The notes below the pieces were generated by a model, which saw only the letters and a list, made by a program, of their open reading frames with translations, was not told the DNA's origin and did no database searches. From Sphagnum compactum (lineage: Eukaryota > Bryophyta > Sphagnopsida > Sphagnales), in contig OZ234502.1 in assembly GCA_965153455.1 (NCBI GenBank), forward strand, positions 5,983,495-6,047,494: DNA of 64,000 nt, in the 5' to 3' direction. The translations under genes and the position numbers were made by a program. Numbering within the stretch: the first letter of the stretch is position 1; each line of letters opens with the position of its first letter. Of the stretch, positions 38,364-49,781 are shown one piece after another.

Positions 38364-40270
38364 GTTAACTCGTATGTTGGGTCTCAGGTAATTTGATCAA
38401 GGGGTAAGTGAAAAGCCTACCTGACCTCATCCTAGATGGTTCGAGGGATCCTATGAAACAAATGTGAGCATGTGAAATGAAACTCAAACAACCCTAAAAT
38501 GGAATTAGATTAAGCTCGAAGCCAACCCCAAGAAATAAGAGGAATAGAACTAGGGAGAAACACAGGAAGGGAAGACACCTGCAAAGATAAAACAACCTAG
38601 TTAGCCTAGGAAACAAGGTTAGCAGGAAGGGGAGCACTTTTGACATGCCTCGAGAAGCCGCATAAAGTGAGAAGGCCAAAACAATGTAAACAATGGGTAT
38701 CTCGAACCGACGAGGGATGCAAAGAGAGAGCCATTCAGAAAGGCTACACCCAAAATCCCTAAGAAGCAAAAGCCCAAACAACACCCCCCCCCCCCCCCCA
38801 ACCCCTCAACCCCCCAAAGGCGGAAGAAGAAGAAAAGAAAAGATAGAACAAAACCAAACCCACAAAAAAAAAGGACAAAAACTTTCCTAAAAAAGTAATG
38901 GTAACAAATGCAATGGACATACATGTTTGCATAAGAAAAAACATGATGATGGAAAGTTTGAATTGTTTTTGCCTAGTGACTAGGGAAGTTTTCAAACCCA
39001 GGTACCTTTGACAACCCACTAGTAGGAATTTTGAGAGGTAGCTTGAGATAATTTTAAACATAGGTTTCCAAGTATGTTTGCCTTTATAGACTATGTGCAT
39101 TATAGATGGAAGAATTGCCCTATAACATGATCCTTTCAATTTTCTGACAAAGATAACAACTATAGTATCATCTTAGAAGCCATCACAGATCAAAAACTTT
39201 GGTTCTGGCATGTTCATTTTGAATTTATAGGTGGGAATAATGAATCTTTTGAACTATTTACCTTTGATTGTTAACTTGTTGAATGATATAGGCAACAATC
39301 TTGGGTTTCAAGTGAATAGGCATCCATATTTGAGGTACTACCTATTGGTCGATAGTATCTACTTTCATTGGTCAATGTTCCAACAAATTATATACAAACC
39401 CCAAGACAAAAAGACAAAGCACTACACACAACAACATGAAATGGTGCAAAAAAAGTGTTGAATGAAACCTTGGGGTCTGCATAATCAATTTGCAATTGTC
39501 CAAAACCTTTCCAGTCCTAGAAACTAGGATAGGAACATAGTTTCAGATATTATCTTTGTGTGCGTTATCGTTCATAAGTTAATAATAGAAGATGAGGAAT
39601 ATGAAGGTCTAGAACCATGTATTGATGCAACCAACATTTACATATATTTAGCTGGTGAGCCTTCTGGCATTCCTCACAAGTGGTACAGGCTATGTTATTG
39701 TGAAGGTCAGTTTGAAAACTTCCCCTTTTTCTCCCCTTTTTTGGCATGCATGCAGGTGTGAAGAGCAAACCAGTGTTGGGCGGGTACGATGCTGGAAACT
39801 TGGTAAATATAGATAGACTGATACTGGCCCTGATATCAAAGAACTCACCAGATTGGTATGCCAAGCCCAAAGCAACACCAAACCTCGTACTAATACTTGT
39901 CTAGTAGGGACATGAAGTATTACCAGCCCTCGTAGATTAGCCAGGTTTAGCCAGCTTTCTGTGTTCAGGACATGGGTATGGTGTTTCTGCAAATTATGCA
40001 TCGGCTCTTCACCAAACCCTAGAGCAGTGAAGGTTTTGCTGCGTCTTTTGCTGCGTGCTCTAAATGTAGATCGCTGCACAATTCCTGCTCCGACAGTAAG
40101 GACGACAGACGGAGTATCAAACTGGTAACAACAGTGGCCTCCAACCTTGGCAACTGAAAGTTTCTTAGTTCTTCGCTTTTTATTGCTATCAGAGAGTGTT
40201 CAGAGAGCAAGCGCTGGACTGTCCTTGAGACTCTGAATTCATTCTCGTTTCTTTGGTGCCACCAGGGCAG
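38364..40270. other. Intergenic region upstream of the trihelix gene
   Basis: The left part may be the worn 5' end of the retroelement. It contains a 16-base C run at 38784-38799. From about 39900 composition becomes more gene-like and includes the promoter of the trihelix gene. No other gene is seen. Confidence 0.55.
40014..40021 (+). promoter_or_regulatory. Telo-box AAACCCTA upstream of the trihelix gene
   Basis: AAACCCTA lies about 265 bases upstream of the candidate TATA box of the trihelix gene. It is the same octamer, in the opposite orientation, as in the leaders of the ARGLU1-like and lipase genes. Function is inferred. Confidence 0.35.
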
Positions 40271-40278
40271 GGGAGGGC

Positions 40279-40289
40279 CTTATATTTTT
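40279..40289 (+). promoter_or_regulatory. Candidate TATA box of the trihelix gene
   Basis: CTTATATTTTTAG sits about 200 bases upstream of the chosen start codon in an otherwise GC-moderate stretch. A start around 40310 would give a leader of about 170 nt. There is no experimental support in the sequence itself. Confidence 0.4.
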
Positions 40290-40481
40290 AGTTTTTGAAG
40301 CCAAAGATGCAAAACAGTTGAAACTTGAGGGTATCTTTGGCTGAGAAGCTTGGAGGGCACGAAGATGGCAGGGCCATAAGGAGCTGGTTTTTGGGTGTTT
40401 TGTGGCTTAGGAATAGGGAAGTGGGCCAACCTGGCTTATACTAGCAGACCGGCTGGGCTGACGGGGGAGAATCTGGCAGTG

Positions 40482-41823
40482 ATGGCAATGCTCCCAATGC
40501 AGACCTCACCGGATGTAGGAGGGGGCGACTTTGGGTCCATCACACTGGGCAGGAGAAGCAAGAAGGAGGAACGTATCCCGCAGTGGGGTTACCAAGAGAC
40601 AAAGGAGTTCATTGCAGTACGGGCAGAGCTGGAGAAGGATTTCAGTCAGACAAAGCGGAATAAGACGCTGTGGCAGCTCATTGCTGGAAAGATGAAGGAG
40701 AAAGGATTTCATAGGAGTGCAGATCAGTGCAAATGCAAATGGAAGAATCTTGTCAACCGCTACAAGGTAGGCTGTGTTTCTGTTTTGTTTCTTGCTCAAT
40801 CCAGAAGAAGCCTCGATTGCATCTACAGTTTCCTGAATCCCTCATGCCCTCATTCTCTCCACATCCAGGGAATTGGAGAGTGCAATGGCTCTAGCGCCCT
40901 AGCTTTAAAACTTCAAAGGAAAATGTGCAACCAGGATCAGTTTTTTAGAGTCTTTGTGGGTGGCAGGAATCCAATCATTGCTCTTTGAAGGTTTTATTCA
41001 TCATAGGTTTCAGACCTTAAGATTGTTTGCTTGAGCCTATCTTAGTGCTCTATGCTTCCTTGATTTGATGGTTTGCTGATGCAAATGTATGCAGGGAAAG
41101 GAGACCTTTGAGCCTGATTATGAGGTCCATCTCATTTCCCTCCCTGTCTACACTACACACCCTCAATGCTTTGTGATAGGTTAAATAGTGTTTCCATATT
41201 TGCATATGAGTCTGCTTTTTTGATCTTCTGTATGCTTCGATGTGATTGCATGTCAATGGCTGCAGGGTAAGGAGACTAGTGAGCCTGACAATGGCAAGCA
41301 ATGCCCTTTCTTTGAGGAGCTTGATGTGATCTTCAAAGAGCGTGCAAAGAGTATGGACAGGATGCTGCATGAGGTGGAAGCAGGGGCCAGACCTGGTAAG
41401 AAAGGGAAACGCGGGAGGAGGTCTTCAGACGAGGATAGTGATGATGTTGATGATGAGGATGATAGTGAGGATGATCGCATTGTTAGTAGGAAAGGCAGAC
41501 GATCAGAAAAGGGACAGAGAGTCACAGCTGAAAAGTTTCGGGCAAATAGCATGCAGGAAGTTCTAGAGGATTTTTTCCAGCAACAACAGCAGGCTGAGGC
41601 GCAATGGCATGATGCAGTGGAAAGAAGGGAGCAAGAATGGCGCATGCGGGAACAGGAGTGGAGAGATGCCATGGAAAAACTTGAGCAGGAGCGCATCACA
41701 AGAGAGCAAGGGTGGCGTGAGCGTGAGGAACAAAGACGTGCCAGAGAGGAAGTTCGTGCACAGAAAAGGGATGAGCTCTTTGCAGCCTTATTGAGCAAAC
41801 TTGCTCAAGAAGATGATTATTGA
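40482..41823 (+). CDS. Trihelix transcription factor, GT-3 clade-like
   Basis: Exons are 40482-40766 and 41266-41823, 843 nt in total (280 aa plus stop), joined in phase 0. The trihelix DNA-binding domain spans about residues 31-95, with the three conserved tryptophans at 35 (RIPQW), 64 (KTLW) and 87 (CKCKWKNLVNRYK). It is followed by the GT-3-type extension GKETSEPDNGKQCPFFEEL, an acidic run (DEDSDDVDDEDDSEDD), a basic nuclear-localisation-like KKGKRGRR and a C-terminal coiled coil rich in Glu/Arg/Gln ending LFAALLSKLAQEDDY. This layout matches plant GT-3a/GT-3b factors, which bind GT elements as dimers. An in-frame upstream ATG at 40395 would add 29 residues (MFCGLG...); I prefer 40482 because the extra residues look unrelated to the family. 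Confidence 0.88.
41095..41124 (+). other. Duplicated exon start / possible 30-nt microexon in the trihelix intron
   Basis: After an acceptor (ATGTATGCAG) this segment reads GKETFEPDYE in phase 0, nearly identical to the true start of exon 2, GKETSEPDNG. It is followed by GAG|GTCCAT, which could serve as a donor and would insert 10 residues in frame. Without that donor the frame runs 29 codons to a TAA at 41182-41184. Confidence 0.5.
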
Positions 41824-44800
41824 CAAATGTGAATGATTAGATAACATTCTCTACCACTGTATTTGAAGGATTTCAAGATAAGAGAATGATTTAAGAGACT
41901 GCAAGTCTCATCATACTCTTGTCATTTTGGCGGTTCTTTGATATTGCAAGCAAAGCTAGATATGATAGGTGGCAACACTGGGCCAGCTGTAGGTTATGGC
42001 ATCTCCAGTGTGCATACACATGGCAATATCCATTTCTTGCTCATATGTTGATAAACTGTTTCATTCCATTTTCTGGACTGTGCAAAATTGGTGTGCAGCA
42101 CCTTTTGTGGTGCATCTCCAAGCCTACAGATGCTTTCCGAGCTGTGAGAACAAAAAGCGGTACTATCATCAACTGGAAAGTCTTGTACTGCTTTGCTCTC
42201 TCAACTTGGACATGCTTTGTTGGAAACTGAATTGTAGTGTCATTTTCCTTTCACATGTTTCTGAATCTGTTTTGGTCCTGGATTTTGTATTTCTCAAGCA
42301 CATCCTAGTTTTGGGTCCAGGTCATCAGTTATTGACTTTCTTGTCAACTGTGTGGCTCTGTAGATGCATTGTGATCATCAGAAATTTGGGAACACTGTAC
42401 TCGTGTGTGTATAAACAATTGACCTTCAATGTTGATTTGTTCCATGTTGAAGAACATGGTGCCAGCATCGAAGCACTTATTGCCTTTTTTTGGCAGATTC
42501 ACTTTCAGTTGCTAGGTTAAAGTTTTCTGTTTCATTGCCTTGGATGACAAAGCACAACTTCACTAGCTAACAACACAAAGGAATGGTCAGAGTAGCCTAA
42601 TGAATGGTCCAGTCAATAGGACAGGTTCAGAAGAAAATCTTAATTCTTATTCCATCTTGTCATATCTCTATTGAAGTTTAATGACATTTGTGTGTCACTG
42701 CCCGTGTGTTTACTCCCAAAATTTGACCCAACTTTGTCATCAAGAAAGGTTTTGCAGGCTCTTTCTTTACAGGTTGCTGGATGAATGGAGAATGACTTGG
42801 TGGTGGCAAACAAAGTGCTTGCTTCAATTTGAAGTGCAATGCAGAGTCACAGTGTTTCACTCTGATCTAAATCACCTTTTCTCATCAAGAGATTGGTGAC
42901 ACAGATCACAGAAAGACCCAAGGAAGTTGAGCTGCATATGATGGTGATCTTCACCTTCTGGTGGGCTTGCTTTACATCTCAAAGGGTTCCTTCGTATGAA
43001 ATGTCTCAACTTGCCTTTTCATTGTTGATTCTATATGGGGAGAGGTGCTCTGTACATGCTTAGAAATTGTCAATATGGGCAACACTTCTGAACTGATGTT
43101 GCCCAAAGTTGGTCAAAATGAAGCTGGTTGCTAAACAAGTCCCTTTGAAAGTTAAAATCACAGGCTATATTCATGGGCATCCTTCCAGACAGATTATGGG
43201 TTGAAGTCTCCGATTGCCATCAGGTTCTTCTATTTAGAAATTGTGGACCTGTGCAGTGACAAGCTGCTGTTTCAGAACCCTTGCCCAGTTATTTGTGGAA
43301 CACTTGCAGATGCAGGAAGGGGAGTTCTTTGCTCGCATAAACTAGAAGGTTGACATGCTAATCCCTTTACTAGGATGCTGACCACTAAAACATGAGCAGC
43401 AATGCATCTGAACCTGGAGATTCAGAAGGTAAGTTGCTTGATTTTGTGATGCTCTTCTTTCTACCCTGTCTTTCTCTGCTGTTGTGTCCTTGTGCAAGTG
43501 GTGTGAGTACTTACCTGCACAATACACATGCTTTTTGAAGGAAAGTTCATGACTGAATCTGCTCCACCTTGGGTCAGTTCTGGCCTGGCAGGAAATATCT
43601 GTGAGGTCATTCTGTACTACACTGGCAATTGTCATTCAGCATTTTATGATTTCCAAAGAAGGTGACATCTTGCTCTCCTGTGGTCAAGTATACTTGAGCA
43701 AAGTTCTTACCCAGATCATGATTAAGTTTTGTGGATCTATCTTTAGTGCTGATGTCCACAGTATGTTGATGTTTGGATGTTCATAGTTAATAATTTTTTT
43801 GGTTGTGTGCTGTAACTTTGGTTTTGCAAATTGAAAATTGATTTTTGTTCATGTTGACCCTTTGCTTGTGAAACTGCACCAGAAAGGGGAGCAAACAGGA
43901 AGTCAGATGATAATTTAGATGTGAACAAGATGTTGCAAATAAGTTTTCACTAATGTCTCGCACTGTAGACTGGGGATTGACAGCTGTATAGTCTAGAAGA
44001 TTTTGGACAGGCTCTGCAAATCTGGTGAAGCAATAATGGAGGAGGAATATGTTTGTTTTGTGGCACTTGTCCAATCTACCAGTTGAGGACATCAGTGAAG
44101 GTTGAATTTAATTATATGTGTAAATTCAGCAGGGGAGCAACAGATAAGAGCTAGCTTATCTGCTGGAATCCATGTCTCAGTATCTCCCTCTTCACCTTAG
44201 TATGTTGTAGCAAGTGGGTATTATTTGCAGGTGTCCTGATAAAAGTCGAGATGCATGTCATTGTTCTTTTCATCTGACCTATTTGTGCCTGCATGAACTT
44301 CTACTGAGGTCTTGTAGTCTACTTGTATTAAGATTGTTTCTGGTCTCAATTATTATCTGGGATATCTGGGTTCGTTTCTTATCCTTGGTTTAGAGAATCG
44401 CCAGGGCACAGCATGAAGGTAAGGTGTGTGCACATTATTCCTCTGTTGGGTTTTAGGAAGGCATGAAGAATCCTCTAGTTCAATCACTTGCCAAGTTCAT
44501 AAACAAACATGGTTGGGTTTTGAATTGAAGCTTAGAAAATAGCTTCAGCTGCATTCTCTTGGTCAAAAGGCTGCTTTAAATCTGAAAGGTGGCAATCACA
44601 TCCTGTCATCTTCCTTCAACTTCTTGGTCTAGCAGGAGTGAAAAAATCAGTGAAAATATTTGAGGTTGTGCTGTTAATGCTCACACAGAGTGCAGTGCAA
44701 ATTTTAAGAAAGTTTTAACAGTGTCCATGATTTTGACTAGTGCCCAGGACTTCTGGAGGGAGAAGAATTAAGCAGGGGATTACTTTGGTGGCACATGAAC

Positions 44801-46600
44801 ATCCCCAATACCCATTGATCAAATACATCTACTACTAGAACCCAACAGTATATGTAAGTGATCAAACTCTAACATTTTTTATTATCACTGAAAGGCAAGT
44901 ACATATAGTGAATAATTGTGGATCCGGCTGAGTATATGATGCAACAAACTGAAGGATGGTCATCAGTATATATGGATCATGTTTCATTGGCAAAGGGAAC
45001 TGCCTGCCCACAATCTAGATAGGGATGCATATCTAATTGACTTGAATGGAATTTCTTTGAGCGTGGAAGGGAACAGTATTCGTTAGTTGTTGTAACAAGA
45101 GTTTTGTAATTGCCGGTTCTGAGTGAAGGTTCAACATGAGCAAGATGACAGCAAACTTAGGAAAGAAGCCAAAAGCAGAATCTCAGATGTAGTTTCAAAA
45201 ACATAAAAGCATATATTGAAACTACTGCATGGTCATGAGTGAAATGGGCTTTGTTGGTAAAGAAGATGATGATGATACCAGATGAGATTACAAAGAGGCA
45301 TGATTTGAGTTTGAAATAAAGAGAGCCCACTGTCAATGTTTTTGCTTTTTTTTTTTTTTCCCTTCTTTCTTTTGTGTTTTACTGTTTGTGTGTATCTCCA
45401 CAATCCTTAAATTTCAAAAGGAAGGGATGTCAGATCTATGCTGGTTTCTCCAAAATCCACTTTTCCTTTATTGTGGTCCCCAGTGCCCACATCCATCATT
45501 AGATTAGAACGGAGTGATGCAATTGTGCTGGGATTCTGGAAAATTATATGCCTCGTGTACCTGTTCTGTATTATATATGCATATCGTCCATGACCCACTT
45601 GCAAAGTTGCAATATTCTATTAACTGTACAACCTTACCAAACTCATGAAATATATGTTGCTGTCCACTTATGCCCTGGTAAATTTCGATCTGGGATTCCA
45701 AAACAAACAACATGTTTGCACACTGGGTCCCATGTGTTTGTTCAAGATTATATATGTACCAATCTGGTCCTTCTAGAATAAATGGTGGGCACCAAGTTGG
45801 CTGGCATGAGGCTAGCAATAGTTTACTGAAAATCCTGCCCATAGCAGGATGCACTTCTGGCATGCCACCAATGTTTTTCAGTCCTGAATTTTGCTAGGTT
45901 TTTGCTGTTTTCCTGCATACCAGACTTTAGGTTACACAAAGCATACTCAGCCTCACTGGAGTTCAGCATGGCTGGCATAATGAGAACATACATAACTGGG
46001 AACATGAAGACAGGGTTCTTCCATACTCAATGAGAACGTGCATAACTGTGAAACATGAAGACAGGGTTCTTCCATTTGTGAATGGCAAATTTCAAGGGAT
46101 GTGTGTCCCCCCCACCCCCCATTGTCACCCAAGCTAAATGTAGAAGACTACCCACAGTGTCTTCTGTCAAGTAAGTACACCTTCTGTTTTGTGCAGATCC
46201 TTTCAGGATGGTAATATGGCTGCATGTGTGGCCGACATAATTGTCACGTCAGTGGTCCTGGAGTCCAACAGCTCTGAAATTGTGCGGCAAACATAATGGG
46301 CAGGAGTTTGACATTAGAATCATGAAATCAAACAGTCCTCTGCATCATAACTGTGATCTGAACAATGGTTTCGGTTAAAGCTTCAAAAACCTGCAATGGT
46401 GATCCTGCAAACCTGGTCCCCCTTCTGCGGTGGTTAGGTTTTCTTGTAAACTAGCATAGGTTGTGTTTTTGCAATGAAAAGGGTGTTGGATGCCATGCAT
46501 TCCGCAACCCCGCATGACACAAAAGTGTATTTTTTTGCTGGGACCCAAAAGCTTTCCAAAATACAATTAAAGAAAGAGAGAAGTCGGGCATGTCTTTGAA
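41824..46600. other. Non-coding stretch of moderate composition downstream of the trihelix gene
   Basis: The sequence is less AT-rich than true intergenic parts of the window and looks like UTR or intron sequence for nearly 5 kb. Frames exist (longest about 174 codons at 41996-42520) but none has a domain or a family match. A 50-bp tandem duplication lies at 45979-46078. It may hold a long 3' UTR or a long non-coding RNA. Confidence 0.45.
45979..46078. repeat. Two-copy tandem duplication of about 50 bp
   Basis: AATGAGAACATACATAACTG through TTCCATACTC (45979-46028) is followed directly by AATGAGAACGTGCATAACTG through TTCCATTTGT (46029-46078). The copies differ at a few bases. Confidence 0.8.
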
Positions 46601-49440
46601 ATGGAGTTTATTGGATGCCATGCATTCAATCTACAAATGCTGAAAGCATCGGGGGGACCAAGTACAAAAGAATCATGAGCACAGTGGAGATATCCCAAGG
46701 AAGCTTTGGATGATAAGGTTGTACAAACTCCAAACCAACAAATGTTGAAAAAAATTCAGCCTAGTTTTGTTGATAGCATATGTCCAAACTTTTTAGTATA
46801 TGGTGTGCAATATGGTGATGAAAACCTTTTGTTCATCATGGACTAGGTTTAAGCCTTTTTTTGTTCATCCTAGATTGGGTTTAAGCTTGAGCAACCAATG
46901 ATTGGTGGAATCATGATAAGTCTAACTTTGCTTTGGGGTGCAATCACAAATAATGATTCACACCTTTTTTTTTTGGGTGCTTTGTTTAGAAGTAGTGGGT
47001 GAGATAATAAAGATGACATGGTAGAATTGGATTGGACTATTAAAGATAATATTCTTCAGAATTAATTTTTTACAAGTCAACACAATGAATATATGAGTTA
47101 ATAATAATATGATATTTATTTATATTTGAATAAATAAATAAATAAATAATCATAAATATGTCAAATTTAAATTTTTTTGAAATCTTTTAAAATGAGAGCA
47201 GTGATTACATTATTTTAAAAGTGTTTTTGAATATTTTATATTCATTTCAAATTTAATCAAATATTCCCATAATATATATAAAATATTTTTATAAAAATAG
47301 ATCAAACATTTAAAACATTGACATGACTTATCTATATCACTTACAAATATGAAAAATTAATTATAACTAATACTCTCTGGAAGCATGTTTCATTGTGATG
47401 TGCATGTTTGTTAGCCCTACGACATCTTTCAAGTAGCCAAGTTAGATAACTGGATTTTTTACTTTTTTTTGGTAGCAATTTTTTTGTTATTTTGTAAAAT
47501 CATTTTTTGGGAAAAGTATTGAGAAAGTGTGCTTCTTCAGCAAAAACTCCCCACTTTTTTTTAATATGAAAAAAATTGGAAAGAAAAACATGAGTTAAAT
47601 TGTTAATGAGCTCTTGGAAATTAAATAGTGTCGTAACAGACTGAACTTTCAAGCCCTTTGGAGATGACGACAAAAGTGCCTTCCCAACTTCTACTCAGGC
47701 AAGTCAACAAGTCGAGACAGATTGGGGTTAGAAACAAGTGAAATTGCATGCATTGCAGGACTGGGTCAAAGTATAATTCTGCGGATTGGAGAGTGTCATT
47801 TGTACTGGCAAACAGTGTGGAGTAGCGTACCTACTTGAAACATTTTTTACCAACCCCTTTGGACATGTACCAACAACACCAACTGAGAGTGGCAAAATCT
47901 CTCAAGAGAGTGTGGGGACCAGGCTCAGGGTCGGGGGATTACCAAGCAAAATTGATAAGCTTGGATGCTCCAAATTCCTATGATGTTTGTTGTTGTTGGT
48001 CACCTCAGCTTCAACCCCAACAAGTTCTTTTTGTCTGAAGTTATTTTGAGTTGGTAGTGCTTCCCTGAAGCACGCAGAGGTATTATTCTATGATATCTGT
48101 ATAGTAACTCTAGCCACTTAAGTGATTAAATTTGCATGCTTCACACATGGCCCTTTGGAGAGGTGACCAAGGAAGAAAAAGAACCCACATATAACACTAA
48201 CACACACACACACACACACACACACATTTTTGCAAATCCCAACGCACTTAGTTATGCCCATGTGGGTCTTTGAACTGTTCAGGTGACCAGGTCAGATTTC
48301 CTTTCAAAATTCAGGGCAAAAGAAAAACTTTGTAGACTGACGGACTCGACTGACTGGACAGTGCTGTAAGGCACATGACAGCTGCATCATGAAAACAAAA
48401 GAAAAAACACTGCCCATTGGATCTTTGGTCGATTATATATTATCAGGGATGCCACCAACTCAACTCCAAAAAGGATCATGATTCATCACTCTGACCCAGC
48501 AAAACCATTCGTACTCAATTTTTATTTGATTAAAACGCAGTTGCTGCTGCTGCTGATGTCAATCAGAGTGGATCTGCACGAAAAACAGCAGAACCAAAGG
48601 AGATGGTAGTAGTATAAGTTCCAATTGATTTACTACCAAATACTTCAGATTTTGGCAGCAAGGAAACTAGAATGTACATATATGATCCTCAAAGCAAGCC
48701 AGAGGTATGTGTACTAGGTGAAAGAGTATATCAGGGGGGAAGGGTGTCACTCTCATTCATGGATGAAAGAACGTATTATCTCCTCTGAAGTCTTTGCTTT
48801 GCAAAAGCAAAGAAAACGGGCTTTGCCCCAGCTAAAGCTATCCTGGGGAGAGTACGAAAGCTACCGAAAGTCTCTTTGGGAGGTGGGGTGTCCGAAGTCT
48901 GCTAGTAGCTGACATCAATGTTGACTCTTTTCAAGCAAATGGCCACTGGCTATCAACAAATTTGTTTTATGACAGCCCACTTCGAGTGCGTTGCCTGACC
49001 ATTCTGAAAATTTCTGACTACGCCCAAATGGAAAGTTGACCCAAAACTCTTAAGCAACATGACCATGTACACGCAGCAAATCAAAGAAATAATATGAATG
49101 ATAATAACTTGCAAGAATGGAATGGAGAATCTAAACACATAGGCTATTGCCGGCCATACATTTTTTCTCACTTTCAACAATAATCATTCCATCATATGTA
49201 TACGTTGATGTCGTGTGCACAAATTCGAATATGGCTACATTGAATTAATAAATCTCATTCAAAAACATGTGGATCAAAATACGTAACTTCATTTAGATGA
49301 ATCCAAAAAAAATAGTTTCCATCATTAATGCAGATACGAGGATAGATACCATTGTACCATTTACTTTTCTATTGTAATTTGTGTGTAGCAACTCAAGATT
49401 TGTGACATAAAAGATACCCACAGAAAAGACTCTATGAATA
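46600..49440. other. Intergenic region, no gene seen
   Basis: AT-rich from about 46750 to 47650, then mixed composition. Simple repeats include an AAAT run near 47131 and an AC run at 48201-48224. No coding region is supported. Confidence 0.6.
48201..48224. repeat. (AC)n microsatellite
   Basis: An uninterrupted AC dinucleotide run of about 12 units, a likely polymorphic marker. Confidence 0.9.
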
Positions 49441-49444
49441 CTAA

Positions 49445-49781
49445 GGCCCACTTTAGATGGTGGTCCAGGGTCCAAATTGGTTCCTAGGAACCAATTTGGA
49501 CCCATTTGAAACAAATTGAATCCTTGAGTTGGACCCTACTTTGGACCTTAGTTTGTTGCATCTTGGTTCTCCAAATCATGAGCTCTCTTTTGAGCTCTTT
49601 TTTCTTGGGGGCCTGAACCAATTGATTTTCCCTCCAAAATGGTGTCATGTAGGTTTAGCCTTGACTTGCCACTTTTTAGCGGTCTTGGACCCTCATCTAA
49701 AGGCCATGGGTCCAATTTATGGCTCTCAAGCAATAGGATTGCTCTATTTCATTGGAGCTTGGACCCTGACTAAAATGGTCC
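49445..49781. mobile_element. Tourist-like (PIF/Harbinger) MITE
   Basis: The left end GGCCCACTTTAG and the reverse complement of the right end GGACCATTTTAG are matching terminal inverted repeats. Both ends are flanked by TAA (49442-49444 and 49782-49784), the target duplication typical of PIF/Harbinger elements. The element is 337 bp and lacks transposase coding sequence. A perfect 36-bp palindrome lies at 49468-49503 near its left end. Confidence 0.75.

Noticed and set aside
38494-39139. Hydrophobic Phe/Leu-rich minus-strand frames
   Set aside because: They arise from A/C-rich plus-strand sequence and a C homopolymer; no convincing link to the retroelement frame.
41253-41798. 181-codon minus-strand Ser/Cys-rich frame opposite trihelix exon 2
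   Set aside because: Antisense shadow of the Glu/Arg-rich coding exon.
41996-42520. 174-codon plus-strand frame after the trihelix gene
   Set aside because: Composition like a UTR, rich in Cys/Leu/Phe from T-rich sequence, no recognisable domain.
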